Below, in pieces: positions 44,287 to 57,900 of a stretch of 64,000 bases of DNA. The notes under the pieces were generated by a model. That model saw only the letters and a list, made by a program, of their open reading frames with translations, was not told the DNA's origin and did no database searches. Position 1 is the first letter of the stretch. Every line of letters begins with the position of its first letter. A program made the position numbers and the translations under genes. The DNA is taken from positions 6,262,001-6,326,000 of the forward strand of contig NC_071329.1 of the NCBI RefSeq assembly GCF_010183535.1, read 5' to 3'. Origin of the DNA: Caenorhabditis remanei. Lineage: Eukaryota; Nematoda; Chromadorea; Rhabditida; Rhabditidae.

Positions 44287-47200
44287 CAACGGAGAAACGT
44301 GCGATTATCCACTGTTCATCAGCAGCTTCGATTTCTTGGTTCACGAGAACAACAACTTCTCACCAATAATAAAGCAAAGTATTCTACTTCGGCTTCTGGA
44401 AGGAGATGTCTTCGAAACGATGCGTCCTGCCGAGATGTCAGAAGAAGAATACAAAATTCTTCGACAAAACTTGGATCGTCAGTTCAATACCAGCAAGATC
44501 CAGCAAAGTTTGCTCATTGATCGCATCAAAGACATGGTCATCAGTGACGTTGACAACGATGTGATGGAACGCGACCTCAACACCTACTGCAACATCACTC
44601 ATCGTTTGCGAGTACTCGGAATCAACATCAACGATCCATACTTCCTCAGTTGCTTCGTGGACAGGCTTCCGGAAGCAATAAGATCAAAGGTCAATAGGAA
44701 ACTCATGCGAGGAGTGACAAACTTTGAAGCATTGAGTAACATTGCCTACGAAATGGTTGCCGACAAGAAGAACACTGATCGATTGAACAAGAGACTCGCT
44801 AAGAATACTCCCGACCAGACACGGATCGAAGATGAATCAAGATCCTGGAACCAAGAACATCGGGGATACCAGCATGGCTCGAACAACGTTTTCAACGAGG
44901 AATACAGCCGGTCGACTGAAGAAAGAAGATCTTGCGACATCTTCAAGCCACCAAGCAGGAAAACTCCTTGTGTCTACTGCGATTCTTCGTATCATGACGC
45001 ATGTCAATGCACGATGCGAGTGGAAAAGAAGATAGAAGCTGTCATCAAGAAGAAGCTGTGCGAAAACTGCCTGAGCAAGGAACATAACTTCAGGCAATGC
45101 AAGTCAAGATTCCGATGTGCTCACTGCAACTACAGGCACTTCTCGGGACATTGCAACAAAGTGGATGCTCAAGACGTCAACAACTTCTTGCTGAAATACG
45201 ATCTCTACGATGACGACGCACTAGCGATGCAGTTATTTCGTGAAAAGGGGGCTGAAACCTCCAACTAGAACATCAACAACTGCTATCAACTCATCGTCTC
45301 AGTTTAAGCCAAGCAGCCAGTATACCAGCTCGTCGACCAGCAGATGCTCACAATCAGCGAAATCCACCGTACGGATGACGCAACACAGACCGGTCACGGC
45401 GAGTGTAATGGTTGTTGGAAGCTTTGCTCCAGAAGACCAAGCAAACGAGGCCCTTGAACGACTTCGCATAGAATCGCGATTGGATCACATGCCCGATCAT
45501 CTGGAACAATATCCACGTCAGCACACGGTGCAAAACGCCAAGGAAAAGCACAATTTCCAAAATCGAAGAAGTGTAAAGATGGAAACCGTCCGATTACCAG
45601 CTTAAGGACATCCATTGGACACTTCAAGACGCCTACACCACCTAGTTGCTTCGGCAACAAACTACAATACCAGCCATCGTCGACGACTACTTCAATCAAA
45701 GACGGGAAGCTAAAAAAGAAGCAATAGAACCAATTCTATTGAAACTGGAGCAAGATTGTGCGCCGAAAATCGTGTTGGAGGACAAAGAAGACAATCAACA
45801 AGTCTTCGGGCCACCAGCGACTTCAATGTCAACGACAATCGACACAATCGACCTCATGAGCAAATGCAATCAGCAAAACTGCTCAAAACAAGATGGGACA
45901 AGCAGAAAAGATCATCGGCGCCTCCAATCGACGGATCGATCGATAATTTCGCAACTTTCGACTACCAGCTTACACGTTTGTGCTCGAAGATGCTTCAAAT
46001 ACGATAAAAGAAGTTATCGGAGGGACAAACACATCGGAGCAATGGAGCAGAAGAAAGAAAAGAAGTTATCGATAACAACAACAACAACACCTTTTCGTCG
46101 TTTGGAACTACCAGCTGCTGCTCAATCGTCTTCAATATCATTTGGGACAATGCACCCAGTAGATTTCAACAAATCAATTGCTGCAACAACGAGGATTTCA
46201 TCTTCAGGATACAAGCCAAGCAGTCAATTTCAGTTTATCTACTGGCGAATGCTCACAATTCGTGAAATCTCTCCGAGAGAGATCAACGATTGTTTGTAGC
46301 TTTGCTCCAGATGATCTGAACACCAGCTATAGTGATACGAAGAACACTGTCACCAAGTCATCAAAGAAGTCGACGCCTGATGACGTCAGCATTCCTCAAT
46401 CAATAAATGATGATTAGTTATCAGTTGACAGCTACATCAGAAGACAATAAAGAAGTCGTTCGCTCCACAACTCCAGGAGTCAAGAGGGACAACTTCGTAC
46501 TTCAGAAGCAGCCACAGCAGAATGCAATCGGCGTCAAGACCAACGTCTTCAAGAAGCAGAAGCAAAAAGCTCAGAAGTTCTAAAAAAGAAGGGCAAACAA
46601 CGTACCAGCTGCAGAAAACATTGCACAACAAAATGTTGAAGTCACAGCGGAAAGACCATAGTCTACCATCCACTGTAACGTTTCAAGATTTCGCCTCAAC
46701 AACGTCATCTGCAACCGTCATAAACTTCTGAGAGCAGACGGGAGATGCTTCTACCAGCTGAAGACATCGTTCTTGTTACCAAACACAAATACAAGAAGAA
46801 TCGGCGGCAGAAGTTGTCAAATTCCCTGCAAACTTCTTCAAGAAGATGTTCAACGTCGTCTCCACCGAAAAAGACCAAACTGGCTCGTCTTCAATGGCCG
46901 TTGCGTCAGAAAAAAGACAACTCACGTGGTCTACCAGCACCTCTTGGAGAAGCGTCAAGACGAAGTCTACAACCCAGAAGTCCAATGTTCTACCGATACC
47001 AGCTCGAGCAAGAAGAGGAAGTTTGATGAACTCAATCTTCAATCGATCGAGCGGGTGCACATGCAACATCAATGCCACGAATCGGAGGAAGATGGACAAG
47101 AAGTGGACAAGCTGCCCGGAGAATGGATGCGTCATGACGACAGAAGAATTGCTTCAAATCAGTTTTGGTTCTTCAAGACGAACATTCAGGAGTCACAAGC

Positions 47201-48609
47201 CAGACATCTTACCAGCAGGATAAATGGAGGACAATACAGAAATTCTTCAAGTCGCCAACACTCCACCAGCTGATGAAGAAGGTCAACGAGATGCCACCAA
47301 GAAGACACTCCACGTCTTCTGGATCGATGAAGATTCAAGTCAATGAAGATTCGACACAACTCCGCAAGAAGTTCGGATGTCGTCAAAGAAAATCCGATGT
47401 CTTCAGAAGATCTCTACACAAGGACAGAATCCATCGTCCTGGCCCAATATCGCCCTCTACCAGCAGAAGTTCTACTTTTCCTTCTTTGCAATTCTACCAG
47501 GAATCAATCAACTCCACACGAGAAGAAGAAAGAAAAAGAAACTGAAAGGAGAGATCGAGCCGAAGATCAAGAAGTCACTCAACCTGCTGAGGACAAGAGG
47601 CAGTTGGACACCAAGGAAGTCAAGCCGAGAGAATCAAGTCTTCAGAAGTCACACTGCTTAGGACATGAGGCAGTTGACATCAAAGGAAGTCAAGCCGGGA
47701 GTAAGAAGTCGCCACAAGTCAGACAACTACACAAGAAGTCAGGCAACGACTACGAGAAGTCACTCAACGACAAGAAGAAGCTATACCAGCTCAACACTTC
47801 AAGAAGTCAAGGAATTTGGGACTCAAGTCATCATCAACAACAGCAAAGTTAATAATTGATTACTTAGTGTTTAAATTTTGAGATTTTAAGATATTGAAAG
47901 GTATAAAAGATTCAGAGCTACCGAAAAGAGGCGAAAGCCCAGCTGCCAGTCAGTTTCGGGCCAAAAGAGATACGGATTTTGAGTAGTTGGTGCAAACTCA
48001 TTCTAGCAATTCTATCAGCTAGCCGCCCATTTACTTAGAGTCTCATGTCCAGACTGTAAGCGAAAAAGCTTCAGTTAGGTTCAGGTCTGAGCCAGTAGGC
48101 GAAAGATCTGAAAAGCTCTGACAAAAGTCAACTCTTCTCTAGTCTTCTTTCATGTCACACATTTTCATGACTACCAGCTTCCAAAAACTCTTCTAGCAAG
48201 GAAGCCAGGAACAGTAGTTCCCAGCTCGACTTAAAGGACGTCAGCTACACCGAGCACGACATCAGGAGCCAAGATCCCATCCACAAGCTCATTGCGCTCA
48301 CCAACAGTCGCAGCAACTGGTCTCAAAAAGGATCAATCGATTCTAGGAAGGACAATGCTGCAAAAAACAACACATCCAGCTGCGGAATTCTCCGCATGGG
48401 AGCTCCAACCTCCGAGAGGTTGTGCAGCCCTAGCGAGAACTTCTCCAGCTGAAACCAACGAAGGATTGGATGTCAAGCATCACCTTCGTCTAACTCCATC
48501 CGCCGTCAATCGGAAAACAGCAATATTGACACACTTTTCCAAGAAGAGGGCCACAGATTCAACAATCATCAGGTGCTTCAAGCAACAACATCGCAGAGAA
48601 GTACCAGCA

Positions 48610-48709
48610 NNNNNNNNNNNNNNNNNNNNNNNNNNNNNNNNNNNNNNNNNNNNNNNNNNNNNNNNNNNNNNNNNNNNNNNNNNNNNNNNNNNNNNNNNNN
48701 NNNNNNNNN
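48610..48709. other. Assembly gap (100 N)
   Basis: Exactly 100 N, joining BEL-like sequence to a partial gypsy copy. Confidence 0.99.
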
Positions 48710-50875
48710 CCACCGATCCGCGAGCTGTCTCCTCTATCCTTCTCATTACCGCCCTCTCTCTCCTTATACCCTCCTACAGTCCTCTTCTCCACCCGTAATC
48801 TCGTCGCTTCTCGTTCTCCTGTTGCAGCACTATATCCTTCAGGTGTTCATACTGTCTTCCAACGGTAGTTCCAGTCGTTTCATGACTAGCATCTTGTGGA
48901 GTGTGTCGTCTCTTCTCGCCGCCATCATCAGTTTTGTTGTTCGCAGCTGTGAAAGCGTAACCGCTCCCGCTTCTGCAAACGCCTTCTTCGACCACTTCTC
49001 CACTCACCAGATATTCCCACATTTTCTGATTCGGGTGCTTTCTCAACCCCTCGAACTCGTTCAGCGCCTCTGCTTTACTATCTCCTTGTCTCTTCCGCAA
49101 TTTCATCTCAAATTCCTCGAACGACCTTTCGATCTCTCGTACCGATTCGGCAGCTTTAAACAAGCTTTCGCTGCACCTCCCAGGAATTTCTCTTCGAGAA
49201 TCGCCACCAATTCGTCATCGGTATCCGTGACCTGATTATATTTGAGGAGGAACGCTCTCTTAAACTCTTTGAAGTCTTTCCCGTCAAACATCTTGGTTCC
49301 GGCAACGCCGACGCCTTCATCATTCTACTCATGCATTGCACCATTCCCTGCACCTCGCTTTCCATCGCTTGGCTACCCGCATTCACACTTCCTCTCTCCC
49401 AACCGTTTTCTTTCATCCCCACGCTTCCTCTTCTTTCGCTAGACCATTGTTTCACTTTATCCTCCCAATCTTCCCCGTTTTCCACCGGCGGCAGCTTACC
49501 TTTCTGGTTTTCAGACTCCAGTATTGCGGTGCTGCTGCTCGAACTTGTTCTTGAGCGCTTGCCGGCATTCTTCGAGTGCCCTGCAAACTCGCGGTTCTTT
49601 CGTTAGTTTCTCCGTTGTCTTACCTGAAAGAATTGTAAGTTCGACTTTATCGACTCCGCGGCTTTTCTCTCCTCCTTAGCCAACTTCTCCAGTCTCTTCG
49701 CCTTCTGCATTCATTTGTCCTTCTCCCCTCTCCAGTTCTTGAATTCGGCCGTTGCCATCCCTTCCCGTTCTTCGTTCCATGCCACCTGCAACAAACGGTT
49801 TTCATTTTGATGCCTTCTATCTCTTCAGCCATTCTTCTCCCCCACATTGTCCACGTTTCCTTCACCACCGCCCCCCGTCTTTTCGCACTTGTTCTTCAAC
49901 TCCCCCAAAGACTCCAAGCCACTTCGCGCATAATACGCATCACCGCTCTTGGCCATTTTATCTTCGTCCAACTCCTTGAACCTCTCCGTCAACTCCTTGC
50001 GGAACTTCCCCAACGGCCCCCCTGCACGACGTCAACTTGTCTTGAACTGACCACCGTCATGGTTTTCAACAGCTGCTGCACTTCTTCTTCCACCTGACCG
50101 ACGGTGGCGAGAAAATTCGCGAACCCCACAGTTCTTTTTTCTTCTCTCGCCAAACTCATTTGCACGGCCCCATGCTCCCCTTGTCGTCCCCCACTCGCCA
50201 TACTTCTCTCCAAATCGTCGTCCATCCCCGTCGCCCATTTTGTCGTCTGTAAACAAAGTCTTTATTCAACACTTGTTTACTAATCGTCGATCATCCAATC
50301 GACGGAGATTGTTTTAATTCTTCCGATGTTCCTCCAAGTTTCTCCGTTTGCAACGCCAGAAAACAGTCGACAACCAGTAAATTGCTTTTTCGTCTATTCA
50401 AACGAAAAATCAATAAACCCGGTAGAATTTTCAGCTGTCTTCTGTCTATTCAGACCAGAAGAATCCAAAACTTTACGAAAAACAAGGAAAAAAAAACAAC
50501 GAAAAAATCAATAACCACAGTTCGGCCCCCAAGGTAGCCCTCGTACGAATACGGGGGTGGTCGGGTTTCTATAAAATACGTACAACAAACACGCTTTCTA
50601 CAATAAAATACTCTTTATTGCAAGAATTAATAATGACACGACAATTGTACACGATAAAATCAATCAAAAAACAGCGATAAAACGCAGAAAAAACTAACTG
50701 AAACTAGCCACCCGGGCTCAAGAATAATTTATCATCCACGTGGACCACACGCCCACGTAAATCGGCGCGCTGAGGTTACGGTGGACGAGCGGAACATGAG
50801 CGGAGTGTCGTTGCGTATTTGATGTGATGTCTCGAAGAATAAGGGGTTATGGGGGGTACCTTGCCACTGGCAACT
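48710..50875 (-). mobile_element. Partial second copy of the gypsy element (gag part and 5' LTR)
   Basis: Matches 42112-44286 of the intact element across gag, leader, primer-binding site and LTR. Many one- to three-base insertions and deletions break the gag frame into pieces (longest 129 codons). Some true substitutions also occur, for example CAACGGTAGTTCC for CAACGGCAGCTCC near 48860. Its other end is lost in the gap. It joins satellite B directly at 50876. Confidence 0.9.
50532..50875 (-). repeat. LTR of the partial gypsy copy
   Basis: About 344 bp, matching the 340-bp LTR with several small indels (for example AGGTAGCCC at the inner end and GGGGGGTACC). It ends ...GGCAACT and is followed at once by GCAGAAGAAATG of satellite B, so the element appears to have inserted into that satellite. 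Confidence 0.85.
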
Positions 50876-53800
50876 GCAGAAGAAATGAAAAACGATCACT
50901 GATCGTTTTTGAGATTCTGCAGAAGAAATGAAAACGATCACTGATCGTTTTTGAGATTCTGCAGAAGAAATGAAAAACGATCACTGATCGTTTTTGAGAT
51001 TCTGCAGAAGAAATGAAAAACGATCACTGATCGTTTTTGAGATTCTGCAGAAGAAATGAAAAACGATCACTGATCGTTTTTTTGAGATTCTGCAGAGAAA
51101 TGAAAGACGATCACTGATCGTTTTTTGAGATTCTGCAGAAGAAATGAAAAAACGATCACTGATCGTTTTTGAGATTCTGCAGAAGAAATGAAAAACGGTC
51201 ACTGATCGTTTTTGAGATTCTGCAGAAGAAATGAAAAACATCACTGATCGTTTTTGAGATTCTGCAGATAGAAATGAAAAACGTATCACTGATCGTTTTT
51301 GAGATTCCAACGTTTACATGAAAAACGATCCCTGTCGTTTTGAGATTCTGCAGAGAAATGAAAAACGATCACTGATCGTTTTGAGATTCCAACGTGGACA
51401 TGAAAAACGATCACTGATCGTTTTTGAGATTCTGCAAGAAGAAATGAAAAACGATCACTGATCGTTTTTGAGATTCTGCAGAAGAAATGAAAAACGATCA
51501 CTGATCGTTTTTGAGATTCTGCAGAAGAAAGAAAAAACGTCATGATCGTTTTGAGATCTCTGCAGAAGAAATGAAAACGATCACTGATCGTTTTTAGATT
51601 CTGCAGAAGAAATGAAAAACGATCAACTGATCGTTTTTGAGATTCCTGCAGACGAAAATGAAAAACGATCACTGATCGTTTTTGAGATTCTGCAGAAGAA
51701 TGAAAAACGGTCACTGATCGTTTTTGAGATTCTGCAGAAGAAATGAAAAACGATCACTGATCGTTTTTGAGATTCTGCAGAAGAAATGAAAAACGATCAC
51801 TGATCGTTTTTGAAGATCTGCCAGAAGAAATGAAAAACGATCACTGATCGTTTTGAGATTCTGCAGAAGAAATGAAAAACGATCACTGATCGTTTTTTTG
51901 AGATTCTGCAGAAGAAATGAAAAACGATCACTGATCGTTTTTGAGATTCTGCAGAAGAAATGAAAAACGATCACTGATCGTTTTTGAGATTCTGCAGAAG
52001 AAATGAAAACGGTCACTGATCGTTTTTGAGATTCTGCAGAAGAAGAAACCCGTTTGATATTGCAGAGAATGAAAAAACGATCACTGATCGTTTTTGTGAG
52101 ATTCTGCAGAAGAAATGAAAAACGATCACTGATCGTTTTTGAGATTCCAACGTGGACATGAAAAACGATCACTGATCGTTTTTGAGATTCTGCAGAAGAA
52201 ATGAAAAACGATCACTGATCGTTTTTGAGATTCTGCAGAAGAAATTGAAAACGATCACTGATCGTTTTTTGAGATTCTGCAGAAGAAATGAAAAACGATC
52301 ACTGATCGTTTTTTGAGATTCCAACGTGGACATGAAAAACGATCACTGATCGTTTTTGAGATTCTGCAGAAGAAATGAAAAACGATCATGATCGTTTTGA
52401 GATTCTGCAGAAGAAATGAAAAACGATCACTGATCGTTTTTGAGATTCTGCAGAAGAAATGAAAAACGATCACTGATCGTTTTTGAGATTCCAACGTGGA
52501 CATGAAAAACGATCACTGATCGTTTTTGAGATTCTGCAGAAGAAATGAAAAACGATCACTGATCGTTTTTGAGATTCTGCAGAAGAAATGAAAAAACGAT
52601 CACTGATCGTTTTTTGAGATTCTGCAGAAGAAATGAAAAACGATCACTGATCGTTTTTGAGATTCCAACCGTGGACATGAAAAACGATCACTGATCGTTT
52701 TTGAGATTCTGCAGAAGAAATGAAAAACGATCACTGATCGTTTTTGAGATTCTGCAGAAGAAATGAAAAACGATCACTGATCGTTTTTGAGATTCTGCAG
52801 AAGAAATGAAAAACGATCACTGATCGTTTTGAGGATCTGCAGAGAATGAACAACGATCACTGATCGTTTTGACGATTCTGCAGAGAATGAAAATACGATA
52901 CACTGATCGTTTTTGAGTTCTGCAGAAGAATGAAAAACGATCACTGATCGTTTTTGAGATTCTGCAGAAGAAATGAAAAACGGTCACTGATCGTTTTTGA
53001 GAATTCTGCAGAAGAAATGAAAAACGACTCACTGATCGTTTTTGAGATTCTGCAGAAGAAATGAAAAACGATCACTGATCGTTTTTGAGATTCTGCAGAA
53101 GAAATGAAAAACGATCACTGATCGTTTTTGAGATTCTGCAGAAGAATGAAAAACGATCACTGATCGTTTTGAGATCTGCAGAAGAAATGAAAACGATCAC
53201 TGATCGTTTTGAGATTCTGCAGAAGAAATGAAAAACGATCACTGATCGTTTTTGAGATTCGCAGAAGAAATGAAAACGTCAAGAAATGAAAAACGATCAC
53301 TGATCGTTTTTGAGATTCTGCAGAAGAAATGAAAAACGATCACTGATCGTTTTTGAGATTCCAACGTGACATGAAAAACGATCACTGATCGTTTTTGAGA
53401 TTCTGCAGAAGAAATGAAAAACGATCACTGATCGTTTTTGAGATTCTGCAGAAGAAATGAAAAACGATCACTGATCGTTTTTGAGATTCTGCAGAAGAAA
53501 TGAAAAACGATCACTGATCGTTTTTGAGATTCTGCAGAAGAAATGAAAAACGATCACTGATCGTTTTTGAGATTCTGCAGAAGAAATGAAAAACGATCAC
53601 TGATCGTTTTTGAGATTCTGCAGAAGAAATGAAAAACGATCACTGATCGTTTTTGAGATTCCAACGTGGACATGAAAAACGATCACTGATCGTTTTGAGA
53701 TTCTGCAGAAGAAATGAAAACGATCACTGATCGTTTTTGAGATTCCAACGTGGACATGAAAAACGATCACTGATCGTTTTTGAGATTCTGCAGAAGAAAT

Positions 53801-54808
53801 GAAAAACGATCATTGATCGTTTTTGAGATTCCAACGTGGACATGAAAAACGATCACTGATCGTTTTTGAGATTCTGCAGAAGAAATGAAAAACGATCACT
53901 GATCGTTTTTGAGATTCCAACGTGGACATGAAAAACGATCACTGATCGTTTTTGAGATTCTGCAGAAGAAATGAAAAACGATCACTGATCGTTTTTGAGA
54001 TTCCAACGTGGAATGAAAAACGATCACTGATCGTTTTTGAGATTCTGCAGAAGAAATGAAAAACGATCACTGATCGTTTTTGAGATTCTGCAGAAGAAAT
54101 GAAAAACGATCACTGATCGTTTTGAGATTCTGCAGAAGAAATGAAAAACGATCACTGATCGTTTTTGAGATTCTGCAGAAGAAAGAAAAACGATCACTGA
54201 TCGTTTTTGAGATTCTGCAGAAGAAATGAAAAACGGTCACTGATCGTTTTGAGATTCCAGAAGAAATGAAAAACGATCACTGATCGTTTTGAGATTCTGC
54301 AGAAGAAATGAAAAACGATCACTGATCGTTTTTGAGATTCCAACGTTACATGAAAAACGATCACTGATCGTTTTTGAGATTCTGCAGAAGAAATGAAAAA
54401 CGATCACTGATCGTTTTTGAGATTCCAACGTGGACATGAAAAACGATCACTGATCGTTTTTGAGATTCTGAGAAGAAATGAAAAACGATCACTGATCGTT
54501 TTTGAGATTCTGCAGAAGAAATGAAAACGATCACTGATCGTTTTTGAGATTCCAACGTGGACATGAAAAACGATCACTGATCGTTTTGAGATTCTGCAGA
54601 AGAAATGAAAAACGATCACTGATCGTTTTAGAGATTCTGCAGAAGAAATGAAAAAAACGATCACTGATCGTTTTTGAGATTCCAACGTGGACATGAAAAA
54701 CGATCACTGATCGTTTTTGAGATTCTGCAGAAGAAATGAAAAACGATCACTGATCGTTTTTGAGATTCCAACGTGGACATGAAAAACGATCACTGATCGT
54801 TTTGAGAT
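50876..54808. repeat. Satellite B, second array, opposite orientation
   Basis: The same 43-bp repeat as 24447-28570 in reverse complement, with both spacer forms (TGCAGAAGAAATG and CAACGTGGACATG). Unlike the first array it has many one-base indels, especially from 51050 to 53300, where some units are badly damaged (52045-52070, 52840-52925, 53270-53290). It ends in a gap. Confidence 0.95.
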
Positions 54809-54908
54809 NNNNNNNNNNNNNNNNNNNNNNNNNNNNNNNNNNNNNNNNNNNNNNNNNNNNNNNNNNNNNNNNNNNNNNNNNNNNNNNNNNNNNNNNNNNN
54901 NNNNNNNN
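54809..54908. other. Assembly gap (100 N)
   Basis: Exactly 100 N, between satellites B and C. Confidence 0.99.
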
Positions 54909-57900
54909 TCTGAAATGGGTAATACCCATTACGAATCGAAACGAGAAATCTCTGAAAATGGGTAATACCCATTTTCGAATCAAACGAAAAATCTCTGAAA
55001 ATGGGTAATACCCCATTTTCGAATCGAACGAGAAATCTCTGAAAATGGGTAATACCCATTTTCAATCAAACGAGAAATCTGTGAAAATGGGTAATACCTT
55101 TTCGAATCGAAACGAGAAATCTGTGAAAATGGGTAATACCCATTTTCGAATCGAAACGAAAAGTCTCTGAAAATGGGTAATACCCTTTTCGAATCGAAAC
55201 GAGAAATCTCTGAAAATGAGTAATACCCATTTTCGAATCGAAACGAGAAATCTCTGAAAATGGGTAATACCCATTTTCGAATCGAAACGAGAAATCTCTG
55301 AAAATGGGTAATACCCATTTTCAAATCGAAACGAGAATCTCTGAAAATGGGTAATACCCATTTTCGAATCAAACGAAAAATCTCTGAAAATGGGTAATAC
55401 CCATTTTTGAATCGAAACGAGAAATCTGTGAAAATGGGTAATACCCATTTTCAAATCAAAACGAGAAATCTGTGAAAATGGGTAATACCCATTTTCGAAT
55501 CGAAACGAGAAATCTGTGAAAATGGGTAATACCCATTTTCGAATCGAAACGAGAAATCTGTGAAAATGGGTAATACCCATTTTCGAATCGAAACGAGAAA
55601 TCTCTGAAAATGGGTAATACCCATTTTCGAATCGAAACGAAAAGTCTCTGAAAATGGGTAATACCCATTTTCGAATCGAAACGAGAAATCTCTGAAAAGA
55701 GTAATACCCATTTTCGAATCGAACGAGAAATCTCTGAAAATGGGTAATACCCATTTTCGAATCGAAACGAGAAATCTCTGAAAATGAGTAATACCCATTT
55801 TCGAATCGAAACGAGAAAATCTCTGAAATGGGTAATACCCATTTTCCAATCGAAACAAGAAGTCTGTGGAAAATGGGTAGTACCCATTTTCAAATCGAAC
55901 AAGAAATCTGTGAAAATGGGTAGTACCCATTTTCCAATCGAAACAAGAAATCTGTGAAAATGGGTAGTACCCATTTTCCAATCGAAACAAGAAATCTGTA
56001 AAATGGGTACTTCGAAACAAGAAGTCTGTGAAAAATGGGTAGTACCCATTTTTAAATGGAAACAAGAAGTCTGTGAAAATGGGTAGTACCCATTTTCAAA
56101 CGAGACAAGAAATCTGTGAAAATGGGTAGTACCCATTTTCCAATCGAAACAAGAAATCTGTGAAAATGGGTAGTACCCATTTTCAAATCGAAACAAGAAA
56201 TCTGCGAAAATGGGTAGTACCCATTTTCCAATCGAAACAAGAAATCTGTGAAAATGGGTAGTACCCATTTTCAAATCGAAACAAGAAATCAAGAAATCTG
56301 TGAAAATGGGTAGTACCCATATTCAAATCGAAACAAGAAGTCTGTGAAAATGGGTACTTCGAAACAAGAAGTCTGTGAAAATGGGTAGTACCCATTTTCC
56401 AATCGAAACAAGAAGTCTGTGAAAATGGGTACTTCGAAACAAGAAGTCTGTGAAAATGGGTAGTACCCATTTTCAAAACGAAACAAGAAATCTGTGAAAA
56501 TGGGTAGTACCCATTTTCAAATCGAAACAAGAAATCTGTGAAAATGGGTAGTACCCATTTTCAAATCGAAACAAGAAATCTGCGAAAATGGGTAGTACCC
56601 ATTTTCCAATCGAAACAAGAAATCTGTGAAAATGGGGTAGTACCCATTTTCAAATCGAAACAAGAAATCAAGAAATCTGTGAAAATGGGTAGTACCCATA
56701 TTCAAATCGAAACAAGAAGTCTGTGAAAATGGGTACTTCGAAACAAGAAGTCTGTGAAAATGGGTAGTACCCATTTTCAAATCGAAACAAGAAATCTGTC
56801 AAAATGGGTAATACTCATTTTCCAATCGAAACAAGAAGTCTGTGAAAATGGGTACTTCGAAACAAGAAGCCTGTGAAAATGGGTAGTACCCATTTTCAAA
56901 TCGAAACAAGAAATCTGTGAAAATGGGTACTACCCATTTTCCAATCGAAACAAGAAGTTTGTGAAAATGGGTAGTACCCATTTTCAAATCGAAACAAGAA
57001 ATCTGTGAAAATGGGTAGTACCCATTTTCCAATCGAAATAAGAAGTCTGTGAAAATGGGTACTTCGAAACAAAAGTCTGTGAAAATGGGTAGTACCCATT
57101 TTCAAATCGAAACAAGAAATCTGTGAAAATGGGTAGTACCCATTTTCAAATCGAAAAAAAAAATCTGTGAAAATGGGTAGTACCCATTTTCAAAACGAAA
57201 CAAGAAATCTGTGAAAATGGGTAGTACCCATTTTCAAATCGAAACAAGAAATCTGTGAAAATGGGTAGTACCCATTTTCAAATCGAAACAAGAAATCTGT
57301 GAAAATGGGTAGTACCCATTTTCAAATCGAAACAAGAAATCTGTGAAATGGGTAGTACCCATTTTCAAATCGAAACAAGAAATCTGTGAAAATGGGTAGT
57401 ACCCATTTTCAAATCGAAACAAGAAATCTGTGAAAATGGGTAATATCCATTTTCAAATCGAAACAAGAAATCTGTGAAAATGGGTAGTACCCATTTTCAA
57501 ATCGAAACAAGAAATCTGTGAAAATGGGTAGTACCCATTTTCAAAACGAAACAAGAAATCTGTGAAAATGGGTAATACCCATTTTCGAATCGAAACGAAA
57601 AATCTCTGAAAATGGGTAATACCCATTTTCAAATCGGAACGAGAAATCTCTGAAAATGGGTAATATCCATTTTCAAATCGAAACAAGAAATCTGTGAAAA
57701 TGGGTAGTACCCATTTTCAAATCGAAACAAGAAATCTGTGAAAATGGGTAGTACCCATTTTCAAAACGAAACAAGAAATCTGTGAAAATGGGTAGTACCC
57801 ATTTTCAAATCGAAACAAGAAATCTGTGAAAATGGGTAGTACCCATTTTCAAATCGAAACAAGAAATCTGTGAAAATGGGTAGTACCCATTTTCAAAACG

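Larger units (their letters stand above)
36123..45268 (+). pseudogene. gag: Gag of BEL-like copy 2, split by insertion
   Basis: The N-terminal 279 codons are at 36123-36959 and the C-terminal 325 codons plus stop at 44291-45268. Together they equal the 604 codons of the intact gag. The interrupting DNA entered after the codons for KPFN, just before the DUF1759-like part, so no full-length Gag can be made. Read-through after the break adds only about a dozen foreign codons before a stop near 37001. Confidence 0.85.
35416..48609 (+). mobile_element. BEL/Pao-like element, copy 2, interrupted by a gypsy element
   Basis: Reverse-complement copy of about 21235-15372. It lacks roughly 2 kb of the leader found in copy 1 and everything beyond a gap at 48610. 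The element proper is 35416-36959 plus 44291-48609; between them sits a complete Ty3/gypsy element with its 4-bp target duplication. All long reading frames that I can compare are identical to copy 1, so the two copies are very similar. Confidence 0.8.
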
